NCBI GenBank assembly: GCA_022539475.1
Contig: VCMS01000326.1
Location: 37,694-101,693 of the forward strand
Direction of reading: 5' to 3'
DNA from: Gracilaria domingensis
Taxonomy: Eukaryota; Rhodophyta; Florideophyceae; Gracilariales; Gracilariaceae
Length of the DNA stretch: 64,000 nucleotides
Part shown: in pieces, positions 54,101 to 64,000 of the stretch
Position numbering within the stretch: the first letter of the stretch is position 1
Layout: the number at the start of each line of letters is the position of its first letter
The notes under the pieces: model-generated
What the model was told of the DNA's origin: nothing
Seen by the model: the letters and a program-made list of their open reading frames with translations, nothing else
The model's database searches: none
Position numbers and translations under genes: made by a program

Positions 54101-57100
54101 CTCGTAGTTGAAAAGTACAGTCTTCCCTCGTGAATCTCTCTTACTGCTCTACACACGAAGTAGAGCATAGTTAGAAAGTCCGGACTAACTTTGTATCACG
54201 GGACTTCGCTTCCCCCATCTGCACATTTGCACTTCGGGTCTGTTTGAACCGGGCTACGATAAATCAGGATCCCGGCATGATATCCGGCGTCGTTACTTAG
54301 CCTCCGATCGAAAAGGCGCCGGACAATGTTAGCACTTCGCTCTCCTTTCTATTCCTGGAGCCTGTCCGGTCTGTTCTTCAGGTGCAGAAACTCCGTACCA
54401 GTCACAGTGACCATCATAGAAACAACTTGGTACCCGCACTGGAGTTGCTTCCGAAGACGCCTTCTACCGTTAAGTGTCTTTCCTTTCCGGTCGTCAGATC
54501 GTGTATCCAAAGTTTCCATAAAAATGAAGATAGTCTCCCCAGCCAATATGTTTATGTTCGTGAACACCCCCATACCAGCACGGGGATGTCGAATCTTAGA
54601 AGATGCTACATGTAAACGCCATAGCGCATGGCTTCAACAGTCAAAAATCAGCATATGCATATCCATTAGATTCAAGAGCTCCTCGGTACTGATCTCCTCC
54701 CAGAAGATGTACAGTATGCTGTCCACATTTGTCCGACACAGTCCCAGTCCTCCAGTATCTTCTAGGAATGAGTAATATGGTCAGGCTCATTGGTACTCGG
54801 GTATTCAAGATGGACATCACCATTCAAGCCGATCTCGTCTTGATGTGGAACCCGTTCATAAGTCGTTGAAGCAGCATCCACGACCTCGCTGTTTCAAGCA
54901 CGATGTCATTCTTTCCCCGCGAGAACTTCGGACATAAGAGTCTTACATAATGGTGCTTTTCGCACATGGCTCGAAACATGGCCTATTCTTTCGCCACCCC
55001 AAAACTTCATATGCTTGCAGCGATAGGCACCCATACCGTAGAAAAGTTCCGCGAACATGTCATGAACAGATACACGTCTTTGTGAAGCGACATTCAAATC
55101 TTCATCACTCCTGACTTTCTGCTCCGGTTTATGTACTGCTCTACTGGTACTGAACTACTGGATCATTACTTCCATGTCAACCACTTCACCCGCTCTCGTT
55201 TTGGCACCCGGTCAATTACATTCTGTTAGCCGAGGAAAGTAGATGAGGAATGCAATTCTGTTCTCCTCAAAGTGGAGTAAGACTGGCTTCTGGCCGATGT
55301 CGCATGTCACGCTTCCACCCATGAGGGCGGGCACGTACTCCGTTACGGGCTGTATCGCCAACCTTCGTTGGATTCCCAACATTTACTTCGATCCCGGATG
55401 AACACCAGTGGATTTCCCATCCATTTAAACGAAGGGCCGATGAGTTTCTTGGCTTACCTTCGCTTCGAGCTTCATTTTCGTAGCTCGCCGTTTCCGAAGT
55501 ATCCTTGTCGCAACATGAAACTGTGCATGGATAGATATTATGAGTGCCCCCTGACCGACAGCGCGGACTTATTAAGTCAGGCAGTACTGCATGCAGGTCC
55601 ATTGCCTCAGCTGAAGACATCGTGAAGCATATTTCGTTTGCTTCTCTTCCTTCGAGTGTTAAAGGGAGGGTCTGTTAGGACAAGCTGTGCCCACCATAAA
55701 ATCTCAACTCTGATCACAAAAGTTTCGTGTGTGTGCCTCAGGTCTTCATTCACAGTTGTACGCTACAAAGTATGACTTTCCATCCCTTCCAGACTTGTCC
55801 CTATTCATTCGAAGGAGACTGGATACTCCCGCTTATGGGCGGGTCAATACCAGTCTTTGGATGTTGTAGAGGACACACCCGAGATTCCATGCTCCGCAGA
55901 TTCATGGTTTCTCGAAGCACCGTCGCTATCGGAGCTACGAGTCCATTATATCTCGACGAGGTGGGAGTGGGCATGACTTGGTCGGGAAGGTCGGCATTAC
56001 CGGAAAGTTTAGGGGTTTCGTCCGTTAATAACAGGTTTGGCGTGAATGCCGAATGGAACCTGCCTGATGACGCATATTCCTGTATCGGTTTCCATAGCAA
56101 CTCGAAAACTTCTGAAATCGAGCAGCGCAACTGCACGGAGTCATAGAACCAGATACGATATCCATACCGTAAATCTCGAAAACTCTATCTAGTTTCTCAT
56201 CTGATCAGCCCGTAAGCCTATAGAGGTATCGGTGAGTGGCATATGGTTTCGAGGTCTGGGTCAAAATTCTTAGCCAGTATTCGGAGGTTTTATGAATTCA
56301 TCTCACTCTAACGGTCTCTACCGATCCACTAGTACTGCTGCTGTGGCACATCTGTGTGTTGAGATTGAGTTACTCTGGCTGCCGGCGGGCATAACAGACT
56401 CCCGGTGTCCTCTGTCGCTGTAATACTTCAAACGTCTGCATATTCATGTAAATGTATGGTTTCACATGTTCTGAACGTTCGTGTATCCAAGAATGAGCGC
56501 GCAAAACAACTCCATGCCATACGACTACTGATAGCGAATCCCAGTCGATCACGAGTTGTCTTGGGAACGGCGTAAAAGTGGGTAATTACACAGTGGTGCA
56601 TGGTTCATTTCGTTTCTTTTTCGGTTGTTTCTTTCTACATCATTCTGATGTTGTCCGTTCTCCGTCCATTATGTGGCCGAGGTATGATAAGTACTATTAA
56701 CGACGCTCAAATGGGTTCAGGATGTTGGTGGATGACACTGTGTCTTCAGAACCTGCTTTCCCTGGTCATCGAAATAACCAACAGCAGGCATCGCACCGGT
56801 AGGTAATACATACCCAATCTCCATAGAGAGAAGGCAAGAATCGCTGAGTATCTGGTCTGCATATCGCGTCTTCTTGTCAATAAGCTTCGTTACAAGATAA
56901 TCGTTGTCTATCAGTTTGTTATTCACAACACTCTTTCGGCAGCTGTTGCAGTTGTCAAGTTCTGCAGGTTTTTGGAGTTAGTGGCCTCCTCAACCATTTG
57001 CCTTGCCTCCGATATTCTTATGAGTTCTCGGCGCAGAACTTCTATTACCCTCTAAAAACGTCCGTGGCCGACAGGCCTCCACGCTTTTGCCAAAGCATCG

Positions 57101-57475
57101 GAAGACCAAGAAAGGTCTGACATATCTGCATGGAAGCGCGGGAGCCGGAGACTCATGTCGATAGAGTATTTCTCTCTCTATCGTTGGGAATCCATCGCTT
57201 TCAGCGCAAACAACGGAGGCGAGCCTTAAATGGCGACTTAGCTGGGGCATCCCTGCTTTCGGCAGCTCTCTTCCCAGCGCACTACCGGTCTCGTCCGTGT
57301 CCGTGTCGGCTCCCTTCTGAGGTCGGTGTCCGTGCCGCTTCGAGCGGGTGCCATAGCGTCGCGTGTCGGCCCACGTCGCGATTCGGAGCTATGCAAAGGT
57401 CGCGTATTGTGCTAATAGTCGCGGACCAAGTGGGTGTGAAGCGCTAGTTTTCTCTAGTTCGATATATGTGAACGG
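51180..57475. other. long stretch without recognisable genes
   Basis: Only frames of 60-150 codons occur, on both strands. A few on the - strand look protein-like (near 51811-52134, 54906-55097, 55801-56136), which may be remains of another old element, but I could identify none. A 15-base G run lies at 53869-53883 and is a likely assembly weak point. Confidence 0.4.
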
Positions 57476-57479
57476 CGTG

Positions 57480-57810
57480 TGCAGCGAAATCACTGCCGGA
57501 AGTGCCGGGGGGTGTGTTTTGGGAGGTCTCCGAAAGGCGCCAGAATGTGGCCAAAGGTGCCGCGGGCGGGGGGGTCGGTCGTGTTAGGGTAGGTACCCTA
57601 ACACGACCGGACCCCCCCGGCCGCGGGCACGTTTTGGGCGATTTTTTGAAAAATGTGCGATTTTATGCCCCGCGGGCCGGGGGGTCCGGTCGTGTTAGGG
57701 TACCTACCCTAACACGACCGACCTTCCCGCCCGCGGGCACGTTCTGGCCACATTCCCGGCGCCTTTCCGGGACCTCCCAAAACACGCCGCCCCGCAGTGA
57801 TTTCGCTACA
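57480..57810. mobile_element. fold-back element: palindrome containing two palindromes
   Basis: The ends are inverted (TG[C/T]AGCGAAATCACTGC at 57480-57496 and 57794-57810) and the arms match over about 150 bp with small indels. Each arm contains its own palindrome: 16-bp half-sites CGGTCGTGTTAGGGTA at 57576-57591/57594-57609 and at 57687-57702/57705-57720, with 2-nt centres. No convincing target duplication was found. It is GC-rich and non-coding. Confidence 0.85.
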
Positions 57811-57929
57811 ACCGGCCGCCGGTACGTTGGCGCCGCTGTCCACGTGTATTGGCGGGAGTAGGCTGTACATGAAAAGTGGAATGAGTGTACTCTTGACTAC
57901 TATGGGCAAGCATTTGAAGAGCACGATTA

Positions 57930-59100
57930 GAGAGGCGACCATTGCTTCGCGTGAAAGTCATCATGCCGCGAATCTATCGATCTAGGCGTACAATCAGCGT
58001 GCGAGGCCACGGACGGACACGGAGGAGACTGGGAAGTGCGCTGGAAGGAGTTCCGAAAGCGGGGATGCGCACGTACATCGCATTTAAGGCTCGCCCCGTT
58101 CTTGTATCGTCCAGACGATCGTATTGTTGATATAACACTTTTCAACTGAAATAGCTGTTCAACAATGAAGCAACTCCTGTTACGAAGGCGTAACGCAAAG
58201 CGTGACTCCTCGATCGGCGGAGCATTCGATCATTGCAAAGGTGGAAATTGCGGGTTCTTGCAAGATGGATTTGAGAATAGGAAAGGTGATAGTGGGAAGC
58301 TTTCGTTGCATGGAATTGGAAGTGTTCTACGGGCGCGAGGTTGAACGGGAAGTCAATTGGGACCAGGTCTTGGGTGGTTTATAATATTTCATCAGTTCGA
58401 AGCGGTCAGGACGTTCTAACCCCTTACCGGGCGGAGGCTGAATCTCGCGACAATACATCCAGGACTCCGGACGGCCGTTCTTGGGATGAGAAAATGATAG
58501 ACCGGTAGCGCGCATTCCGGCGTCCAAGCGACGAACGGTGAGCGCTATGAGTAAGTTATGACGCGACAGCCGCACGGAGCAATTCGAAGTTCATCACACC
58601 GAGAGTAGCGCATCAGTAGCACCTCCGGCAGGTCGTCGTTTGTACGAGCGGTCTATAGAGACGGATATCCCCAACTACGAAGCGACAGAGTCAAAAAGTT
58701 TACTCTCCTACGAGCCACTGAGTCGAAAGGGCATTGCTCCTTGCGATGAATCAGACGTGGACTAACAGGGGAACTTCTGCGCATCGAAACGAGACGTTCA
58801 GCACGGGACGGCTCGTGCAAGAAGAAGAAGATGGAATCATAAAAGGTTCCTTCGACGCGGATGCGCAATCCGCACAAGGGCTGGTTCATCTGTTACCCCA
58901 AACTGCACAAGTACGGCGGAGCAGCAGAAGATGAACGTTTGTGCTCTGTAGCAAGAATTAGCACGTTCAGTGTTTCTGGGCGAGCGGTCTGGAACAAAGG
59001 GACCCTACTCGGAGCAAGAGTAAGACGAATTCTGTCAGAAGGTACCAAAGGTGACTCAATCACTACGATGGTTGTTGTTTTTGTTGACATAATCTGGTGC
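57930..59100 (+). other. possible N-terminal remains of the ParB-like gene
   Basis: Protein-like pieces on the + strand change frame repeatedly (for example IVGSFRCMELEVFYGREVER near 58290-58350, and ETDIPNYEATESKSLLSYEP near 58655-58715). They may belong to the following gene. No domain is recognised. Confidence 0.3.
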
Positions 59101-59109
59101 ACACTCCGC

Positions 59110-60422
59110 CCAATTTACTCCGTGGAGTAAGTAAAAGCCACGTTGAAGCCTTGTGAAGAGTATGGAGGAGCGGGGGATATTGCAGTCGATGGGTTCTCCA
59201 GTGGTGGCCTACAAGATGCTACTACGGGAGATAGCGATAACTGACAAGGGACGCCTAACGAAGAAGTGCTTCATTGTAGATGGTTTGCATCGTCTGAAAG
59301 CTATACAATATTTGGCAGCGACTGGTGCACCGAAGTGGAAGCGATTAGCCAAGTTTTGGAGTTGCAATCTGCTGATACGAAGAGATGGGAGGCCCATTCG
59401 GATGAAGGAATTGTTATGTGTTGCTTCGTACCTCAATGAGTCGACGAGTACCATGCGAAGGATGATGTTTGCAGACAAGATACATTCTATAGTTAGTGTG
59501 GTCGCCATTCTAATTGAAGATGTTGAGTGGGTGACGCCGGCAGACGTGGATCCTGCAGAAGTGACAGAAGTGTTGAAGGAGAGCCAACTGATTGGGACTG
59601 TGCAAGAGCGTCAGTATCTGAGATATGCCAATGTCGCCCTGCAACTCATGTCTCGTGAGGGAATGCTGGCCCATTTCGAGAATATATGTGAGAGTATGAG
59701 TGACATAGGTCTCACACATCTGTCCCATACTCCGCTATATGTTTTGGATGCCGAGGAGTTTTCCTTCATTCTTGATTGTTTCAGATGTTTCTATTGAAGG
59801 GCAAGTCGACGAAGACAAAGCAATGAAAAGCTTTGAGGAGGTTCGAGGTTTCTTTTATGATAGAGCAGCGTCTTTGTTCCACGCGGCTCGAGCAGTGAGG
59901 AATGAACTAAACGAGGAAGAGTCCATGGAAGTGTTCTGAAACGCGAAGTCAGTCTTTCTGCTCTATCGAATGAAGATGACGTTGAGACCCAGACAAAAAC
60001 GCAGCTGTGTATCAGTTCCTTTTGGGACAAGTTGTGAACTTCAACACATTGCCGCGTGTTCGGAGCAGGACGAACTCAATTAGAACTGCCACGACTTCCG
60101 TTCAGAATCGATTGCGGACGATGCTCAAAGTAATTCCGCCCCCGCACCAGTGAAGCAGTCCGTGACGAAGAGGAGAACTCCCGCTGCTGCTGCTGCAACA
60201 TCTGCCAGTGAAGAAGGGGAGCCGCGAAGAAGTGCACGAGAACGGGCGCAGGTGAGTTATAGGGAAATTGAGCACGGCCGAAATCGAGGTGCCATAGAAG
60301 TTCTGGATAGCTCTGAAGAAGAACAGCGGGCTCCGCCGAGGAAGAAACGGAGAAAGACTTTCACACAACAGATGAGATCTACTCTGAACAGCATGACACC
60401 GGATGATCTGATGTCTAACTAA
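59110..60422 (+). pseudogene. ParB/sulfiredoxin-fold protein, frameshifted
   Basis: After one frame change at about 59145, the + strand reads SKSHVEAL, then VKSMEERGILQSMG, then FIVDGLHRLKAIQYL. The ERGILQ and DGxHR motifs mark the ParB-N/sulfiredoxin-like fold, which binds or hydrolyses nucleotides in its known members. A helical region (59400-59797) follows; after another shift comes FEEVRGFFYDRAASLFHAAR to 59939. Further pieces in the same direction (60150-60422) are charged with a basic patch (PPRKKRRKTF) and an acidic one. I infer a single large nuclear protein, now broken by several indels. ParB-like folds are frequent in bacteria and phages and rarer in eukaryotic transposons. Confidence 0.55.
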
Positions 60423-60904
60423 ATGAACATGTGCTGAGAGGAAGGTCGATGAAGGTTCAGTTCGTGGCATTGGGAGAGGGAGCGAATGCAGAGAACGCAG
60501 GCAGTTCTGCATTTGTGGATGACGATGAGCTTCTTTCTGTGACAGTTCCACGGGTTGTCACCGTCGAGAAAGATGCTGCGCCAGACGATCAGCAAGAGAC
60601 AGGTGGGGGGTCATTTGATGACGAGTTACCTACAGCTCTTCCGGAATCTGAGGAGCACGGACTTGTTCGAGGTGACCCATATGATGGCCACTGAACCCAT
60701 CATGGTGCGGGTATGTCAGGCTGAGACCGCAGGAATGGCAAGGGAAGAACGTAATTGAGCACAAGGACCCTGGCTCAGAGTCATTCACTTGCCGAAGGGA
60801 CATAGGTAGGAGCTGCTAAATGTCTCGAATCTCAGAGATGTACACCATCTTGTCTTTTGGCACGCTGCAAGGGCTGAACATCGCCTACGGCGGAGATATT
60901 TGGT

Positions 60905-62036
60905 ATGCAGTATCCTCGTACTCGGCCGACAGGTATGGACGATGAAGAGTTGCTGTGGGTTGCGGCGAAGGAGCATGACGAATTTGGGCAAATGTGCTTC
61001 GCCCGAATGCAAGCTGAGCTAAAGCAGAATGGATATTGCGTGCTTGATGGCTTTGCGACGGATAATGGTGTCTCTAAATGGGAGGAGTTGGAAAAAGTTC
61101 GGGAGTTCGGAGATGTGTCGGGGAAGTTGGTGGACTTCTTCGAGAATGAGTATGGAGCGATGCCGGATATACGGAAAGGGAGGAACAGAAGTCGTTTGTT
61201 CAATAATCAACTATGATCAAGGATGGAAGGACGGTAGCGATGGACTATTTGAGAGGAGAGTGATGTCGACACGTTGGGGTACGGTGGAGAAGCCGAAGGA
61301 TAATGAGGAGCTCAGGTGGGTTGTAAGGTCGCGTGCTTTACTTGATGTTCGAATGGGTACAATTGCTGCGGCTTTGGTACTATGGGACAATGAAAGGGAA
61401 GCTGTGAAGATGTACACTCCGAAAACTGGTGGTCGATTTCTGGGGACGACGAGAAAGTGCAAGCGCCAGACGCTGCACACCGACTTCAGTGGTCTGGTTA
61501 CGAAGGAAACAATGAATACTGGTAACCCCGGATACTTTGTAATGGCTCTGGTAAAGAGGGCTTTCCTCTCTGGGTGAGCGCTGGAAGCCATCAACTGGTG
61601 CGGATGAACAACCAACAGTTGCGAGTGATGTCGGAGGTGTATCCAGCGAAGAAGATAATCATCCACCGTACTCTGTATTCGTGGCCGTGGTGATGTGACA
61701 CATGCTGGAGCAAGTGGGATGGACAAGGTGAATAGGCCCGAGTCTATGGATTTGCCGGTTAGATACCACATGTACATGGTACCAGAAGGTTACACACTAC
61801 CTGATGCTGTTCATCGGGTGCGGGATTTCCGACCTATGTTTGTCAATGGTGACGAGGAGGAGGAGGCGGAGGATGAACTGTTGTCCGATAAGGAGGGTAG
61901 GGCGGTTGACATGGAAGAAGACCAAGTGGTCGTGGAGATTGTTGTGGAAGCGGAGGCCGGTAGAACTGAAGTGCTCGAGAGTAGTAGTGATGACGACTTG
62001 CCAATAATGAGGCTGCGAGCGCCTCGAAGTGGATGA
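60905..62036 (+). pseudogene. 2-oxoglutarate/Fe(II) dioxygenase, frameshifted
   Basis: Three joins of frame reconstruct a recognisable oxygenase. N-part 60905-61190: MQAELKQNGYCVLDGF. Core 61190-61560: RQTLHTDF with the iron-binding HxD, then NPGYFVMALV. After a shift at about 61560: PLWVSAGSHQLV. After a shift at about 61675: GRGDVTHAGAS with the distal His, and PVRYHMYM with the Arg that would bind 2-oxoglutarate. The order fits the 2OG-Fe(II) superfamily, including groups linked to nucleic-acid demethylation or hydroxylation (TET/JBP, AlkB). Which group is not clear. An acidic tail ends at 62036. It follows the ParB-like region in the same orientation and may have been part of the same protein. 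Confidence 0.62.
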
Positions 62037-62368
62037 GAATGAGATGATTAGTAAATTATGAGTGTCTTGCGAGTATTAAGAGTAGTATACTATTGCAAGG
62101 CTATACATATGAACATAGAAAAGGTGCAGCAGGCTGGTAATTGAACAAATGTCAACGTCATTGGTCCATTGCGTCTAATTGCAACATGCCACATGCTCGG
62201 CATCGTTAACATCATTGGTGGCACCATTCAATTCGCAATTGAACATGTAGCGTCCTAACACTTCTGAAACTGCACTTAAGGTTGCTTTTAAGAGAAGTAT
62301 GAAACTGAGAAGTCTATGCAGTTCCTGTCTATGCGGTACTTGTGGCAGTATGGTGACTGTATCAGGAA

Positions 62369-63208
62369 ATGGCAGAGGAACAGAGAGACTTGGCGGAAAT
62401 TTCACCCAATACCTTGTCTAAGTTCATATATGCCAATGGTTACGGTATATTAAGTTCCGTTGATGGAACGTTGAGAAGAGAAGGAGAGTCAATTCCAGAA
62501 GAAGTTGTGAAGTGTATGAAGTTCATTGACGAACGTGTTGGTTTCCGACTTGTCACAGGGGGTGATGTGGGCGACGTGGAGGGGAAAATGGAAGGACTCG
62601 GAGACTATGAGTTTGGTTTCTCGGCAAATCATGGAGCTTTCCTCCGTTTCCTCTGACGAGAGGGAAATTAAGGCTGCATTCAATGATCACACCCTTAACC
62701 ACACTGTTGATGGACTTCTGTTCTTGGCAAGGGATTTGAATAGGAGGCATGGTATTGTGAATGATGATGAGAAGGGTTTCGTGGAGACCAGAAGTGATAG
62801 TGGCCTTCCAATTTCGTGTACAACAAACTGTGGCAGTGGAGAGAAGAAGTGGATTCTGCTATTGGGGACCTGTTGCAGAAGATGGATGCATTTGTTATCT
62901 ATCCCGGCCATAAAAGTTGCGAAATTGTGGACAATCGATACACAAAAGGAAGCGGAAGAGCAAATCTTGTGGATAATGAACCGAGACTTATTGATACGCA
63001 TGACGTCGTGACGTTCGGAAGTGCTTTGAGCGACGGGCCTTTGCATGAGGTAGGCGTGTACGGCGTTCACGTCAAAGAAGATTGTATCCCGGGTGGAGTA
63101 CACAACCTGTTCGAAAGCGTGGAGGATGTACATTCGACAATTATGTTGGTGGCTCTGTTGTACGGCTACGAGGAAAAGCAGCACGATAAAAACCACCATG
63201 AATCATAA
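62369..63208 (+). pseudogene. C-terminal continuation of the ParB/oxygenase locus
   Basis: Pieces in three frames join at about 62650 and 62820. Text includes NTLSKFIYANGYGILSSV, RQIMELSSVSSDEREIKAAF, VVTFGSALSDGPLHEVGVYG and VEDVHSTIMLVALLYGYEEK. No known domain. The last motif recurs on the opposite strand at 63332-63388, so this unit has at least one relative. Confidence 0.45.
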
Positions 63209-63255
63209 AAGGGTATTGAGATGTAACGACACTTTTATTACTGAGATCTCATATC

Positions 63256-63493
63256 CTAGCTAAGTATTACAGGCATCGTAGCACTTGAAACAAATTCCAA
63301 GAGCATTTCTAAACCATTGACACTTGCATTTTCTGTACCCGTACAGTTCTGCCACCCTTCTGATGGTCTCATGCACGTCCTCCACCCATCCACAAGATAT
63401 GTTACCGCTGCTGGATGGTCTTCTTCCTTCACATGAACTGCCAGGGTTGCCATTCATATAGAGGGCCATCATTGGAAGCATTCCCGAAAGCAA
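63256..63493 (-). pseudogene. inverted, diverged relative of the preceding C-terminus
   Basis: The - strand has LAVHVKEEDHP in one frame and GWVEDVHETIRRVAELYGYR in another. They match VYGVHVKEDCIP and VEDVHSTIMLVALLYGYEEK of the + strand gene that ends at 63208. The two C-termini therefore face each other tail to tail with about 50 bp between. A frameshift separates the two pieces. Confidence 0.55.
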
Positions 63494-64000
63494 CGATTAA
63501 ATGTGTGTCGAACTGGGGGTCGTTTTCAACCAAGGCTAGCGCCCCCCTATTTTTTCGTGAAACGAATGTCCCCTATGTCACAGTTTTCATCTTGAGGGTA
63601 CGCACCAGGTTCGGAAAGGATGTCAACACTTTTGAAATACAGGAGTTAACTTCTGTTTTCCACTTCGACAGTCATTGTACGTGAAGCTAGGGAGTCACTG
63701 TCTTATCTGTGCTCAACTGCTCTGTTGCGCTCTTCGTGAAGTCCGTGCGATTCATTTAAGGAGAGTGGCAAGTCTCTCAAGTTCGGCTGCACATCTTTTT
63801 CGTAGCCTTCCCTGTCAAGGTCGTTGATCATTTCGGTAGCATTGGAATAATTCAAGGTGCGCTTGGTTTCAGAGATGCCAAAAGTGGTAGCCACCCAGTG
63901 TCTAACATGAACCTCTCGAATCCTCTTATCCCGCCCAGTAGCAATTCGAAACGCAACGCTGTGCGTTGATGTACTTCATGCATTTGCTGTTTCGGCAGGA
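63494..64000. other. no recognisable gene
   Basis: Possibly the upstream part of the - strand relative, but no motif could be matched. Confidence 0.35.

Noticed and set aside
1-64000. Genome-wide reassignment of TAG to a sense codon
   Set aside because: TAG also appears to terminate several frames, including the reverse transcriptase frame at 30601. Biased mutation explains the pattern more simply.
1-64000. CRISPR arrays, bacterial operons, rRNA or tRNA genes
   Set aside because: No regular spaced repeats, no rRNA-like conserved blocks and no cloverleaf with a TTCRA box were found by eye. A tRNAscan run would be the decisive test for tRNAs.

Overview
This is a eukaryotic nuclear scaffold fragment, shown by TATA-box promoters, LTR retrotransposons, MULE, hAT and Plavaka/KDZ-type DNA transposons, secreted cysteine-rich proteins, and one 60-N assembly gap at 44210-44269. 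Genes lack obvious introns and sit in islands separated by transposon debris. Together with a GalEa/PyRE1G1-like copia element this suggests a red alga with a compact, intron-poor genome (Chondrus-like). That assignment is an inference from style, not a match.

Layout. 1.4-5.7 kb: a MULE-type transposase fused to a Tudor-like domain and a Ulp1 SUMO-protease domain (- strand). 6.3-11.0 kb: a full-length, apparently intact Ty1/copia element with LTRs that read as identical and a perfect 5-bp target duplication. 11.6-11.8 kb: a 28-bp tandem repeat. 13.4-14.2 kb: a DUF2306-like membrane protein. 14.8-15.4 kb: a non-autonomous hAT-like element. 16.8-17.3 and 22.1-23.0 kb: secreted cysteine-rich proteins, each broken by one in-frame stop. 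23.7-25.5 kb: a repeat-bearing protein of unknown function. 27.2-28.2 kb: an intact secreted GCC2/GCC3-like protein. 29.0-35.8 kb: WD-repeat remnants, one cut by a second, decaying copia-like element (30228-35480) with a half-tRNA primer site. 36-44.5 kb: several long frames interrupted almost only by TAG, including a Pro-rich gag-like protein and a chromodomain protein on opposite strands, plus fragments of an EamA transporter and a DDE transposase. 46.5-51.2 kb: hairpins, a degenerate tandem repeat, and a decayed Plavaka/KDZ-like transposase. 51.2-57.5 kb: nothing recognisable. 57.5-57.8 kb: a palindrome whose two arms each contain another palindrome. 58-63.5 kb: a decayed ParB-like region followed by a 2-oxoglutarate/Fe(II) oxygenase region, ending tail-to-tail with an inverted relative of its own C-terminus.

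Main themes. Most of the window is mobile DNA of different ages. Two unrelated transposons carry a similar Tudor-like module, and a third protein in the repeat-rich region has a chromodomain, so chromatin-reader or SUMO-related modules recur. Broken frames show a striking stop bias: 11 TAG and 3 TGA by my reading, with no TAA. The host-type genes I would trust are the DUF2306-like protein, the 612-residue repeat protein and the GCC2/GCC3-like protein. The two interrupted cysteine-rich genes are recent pseudogenes, recoded genes, or sequencing errors.
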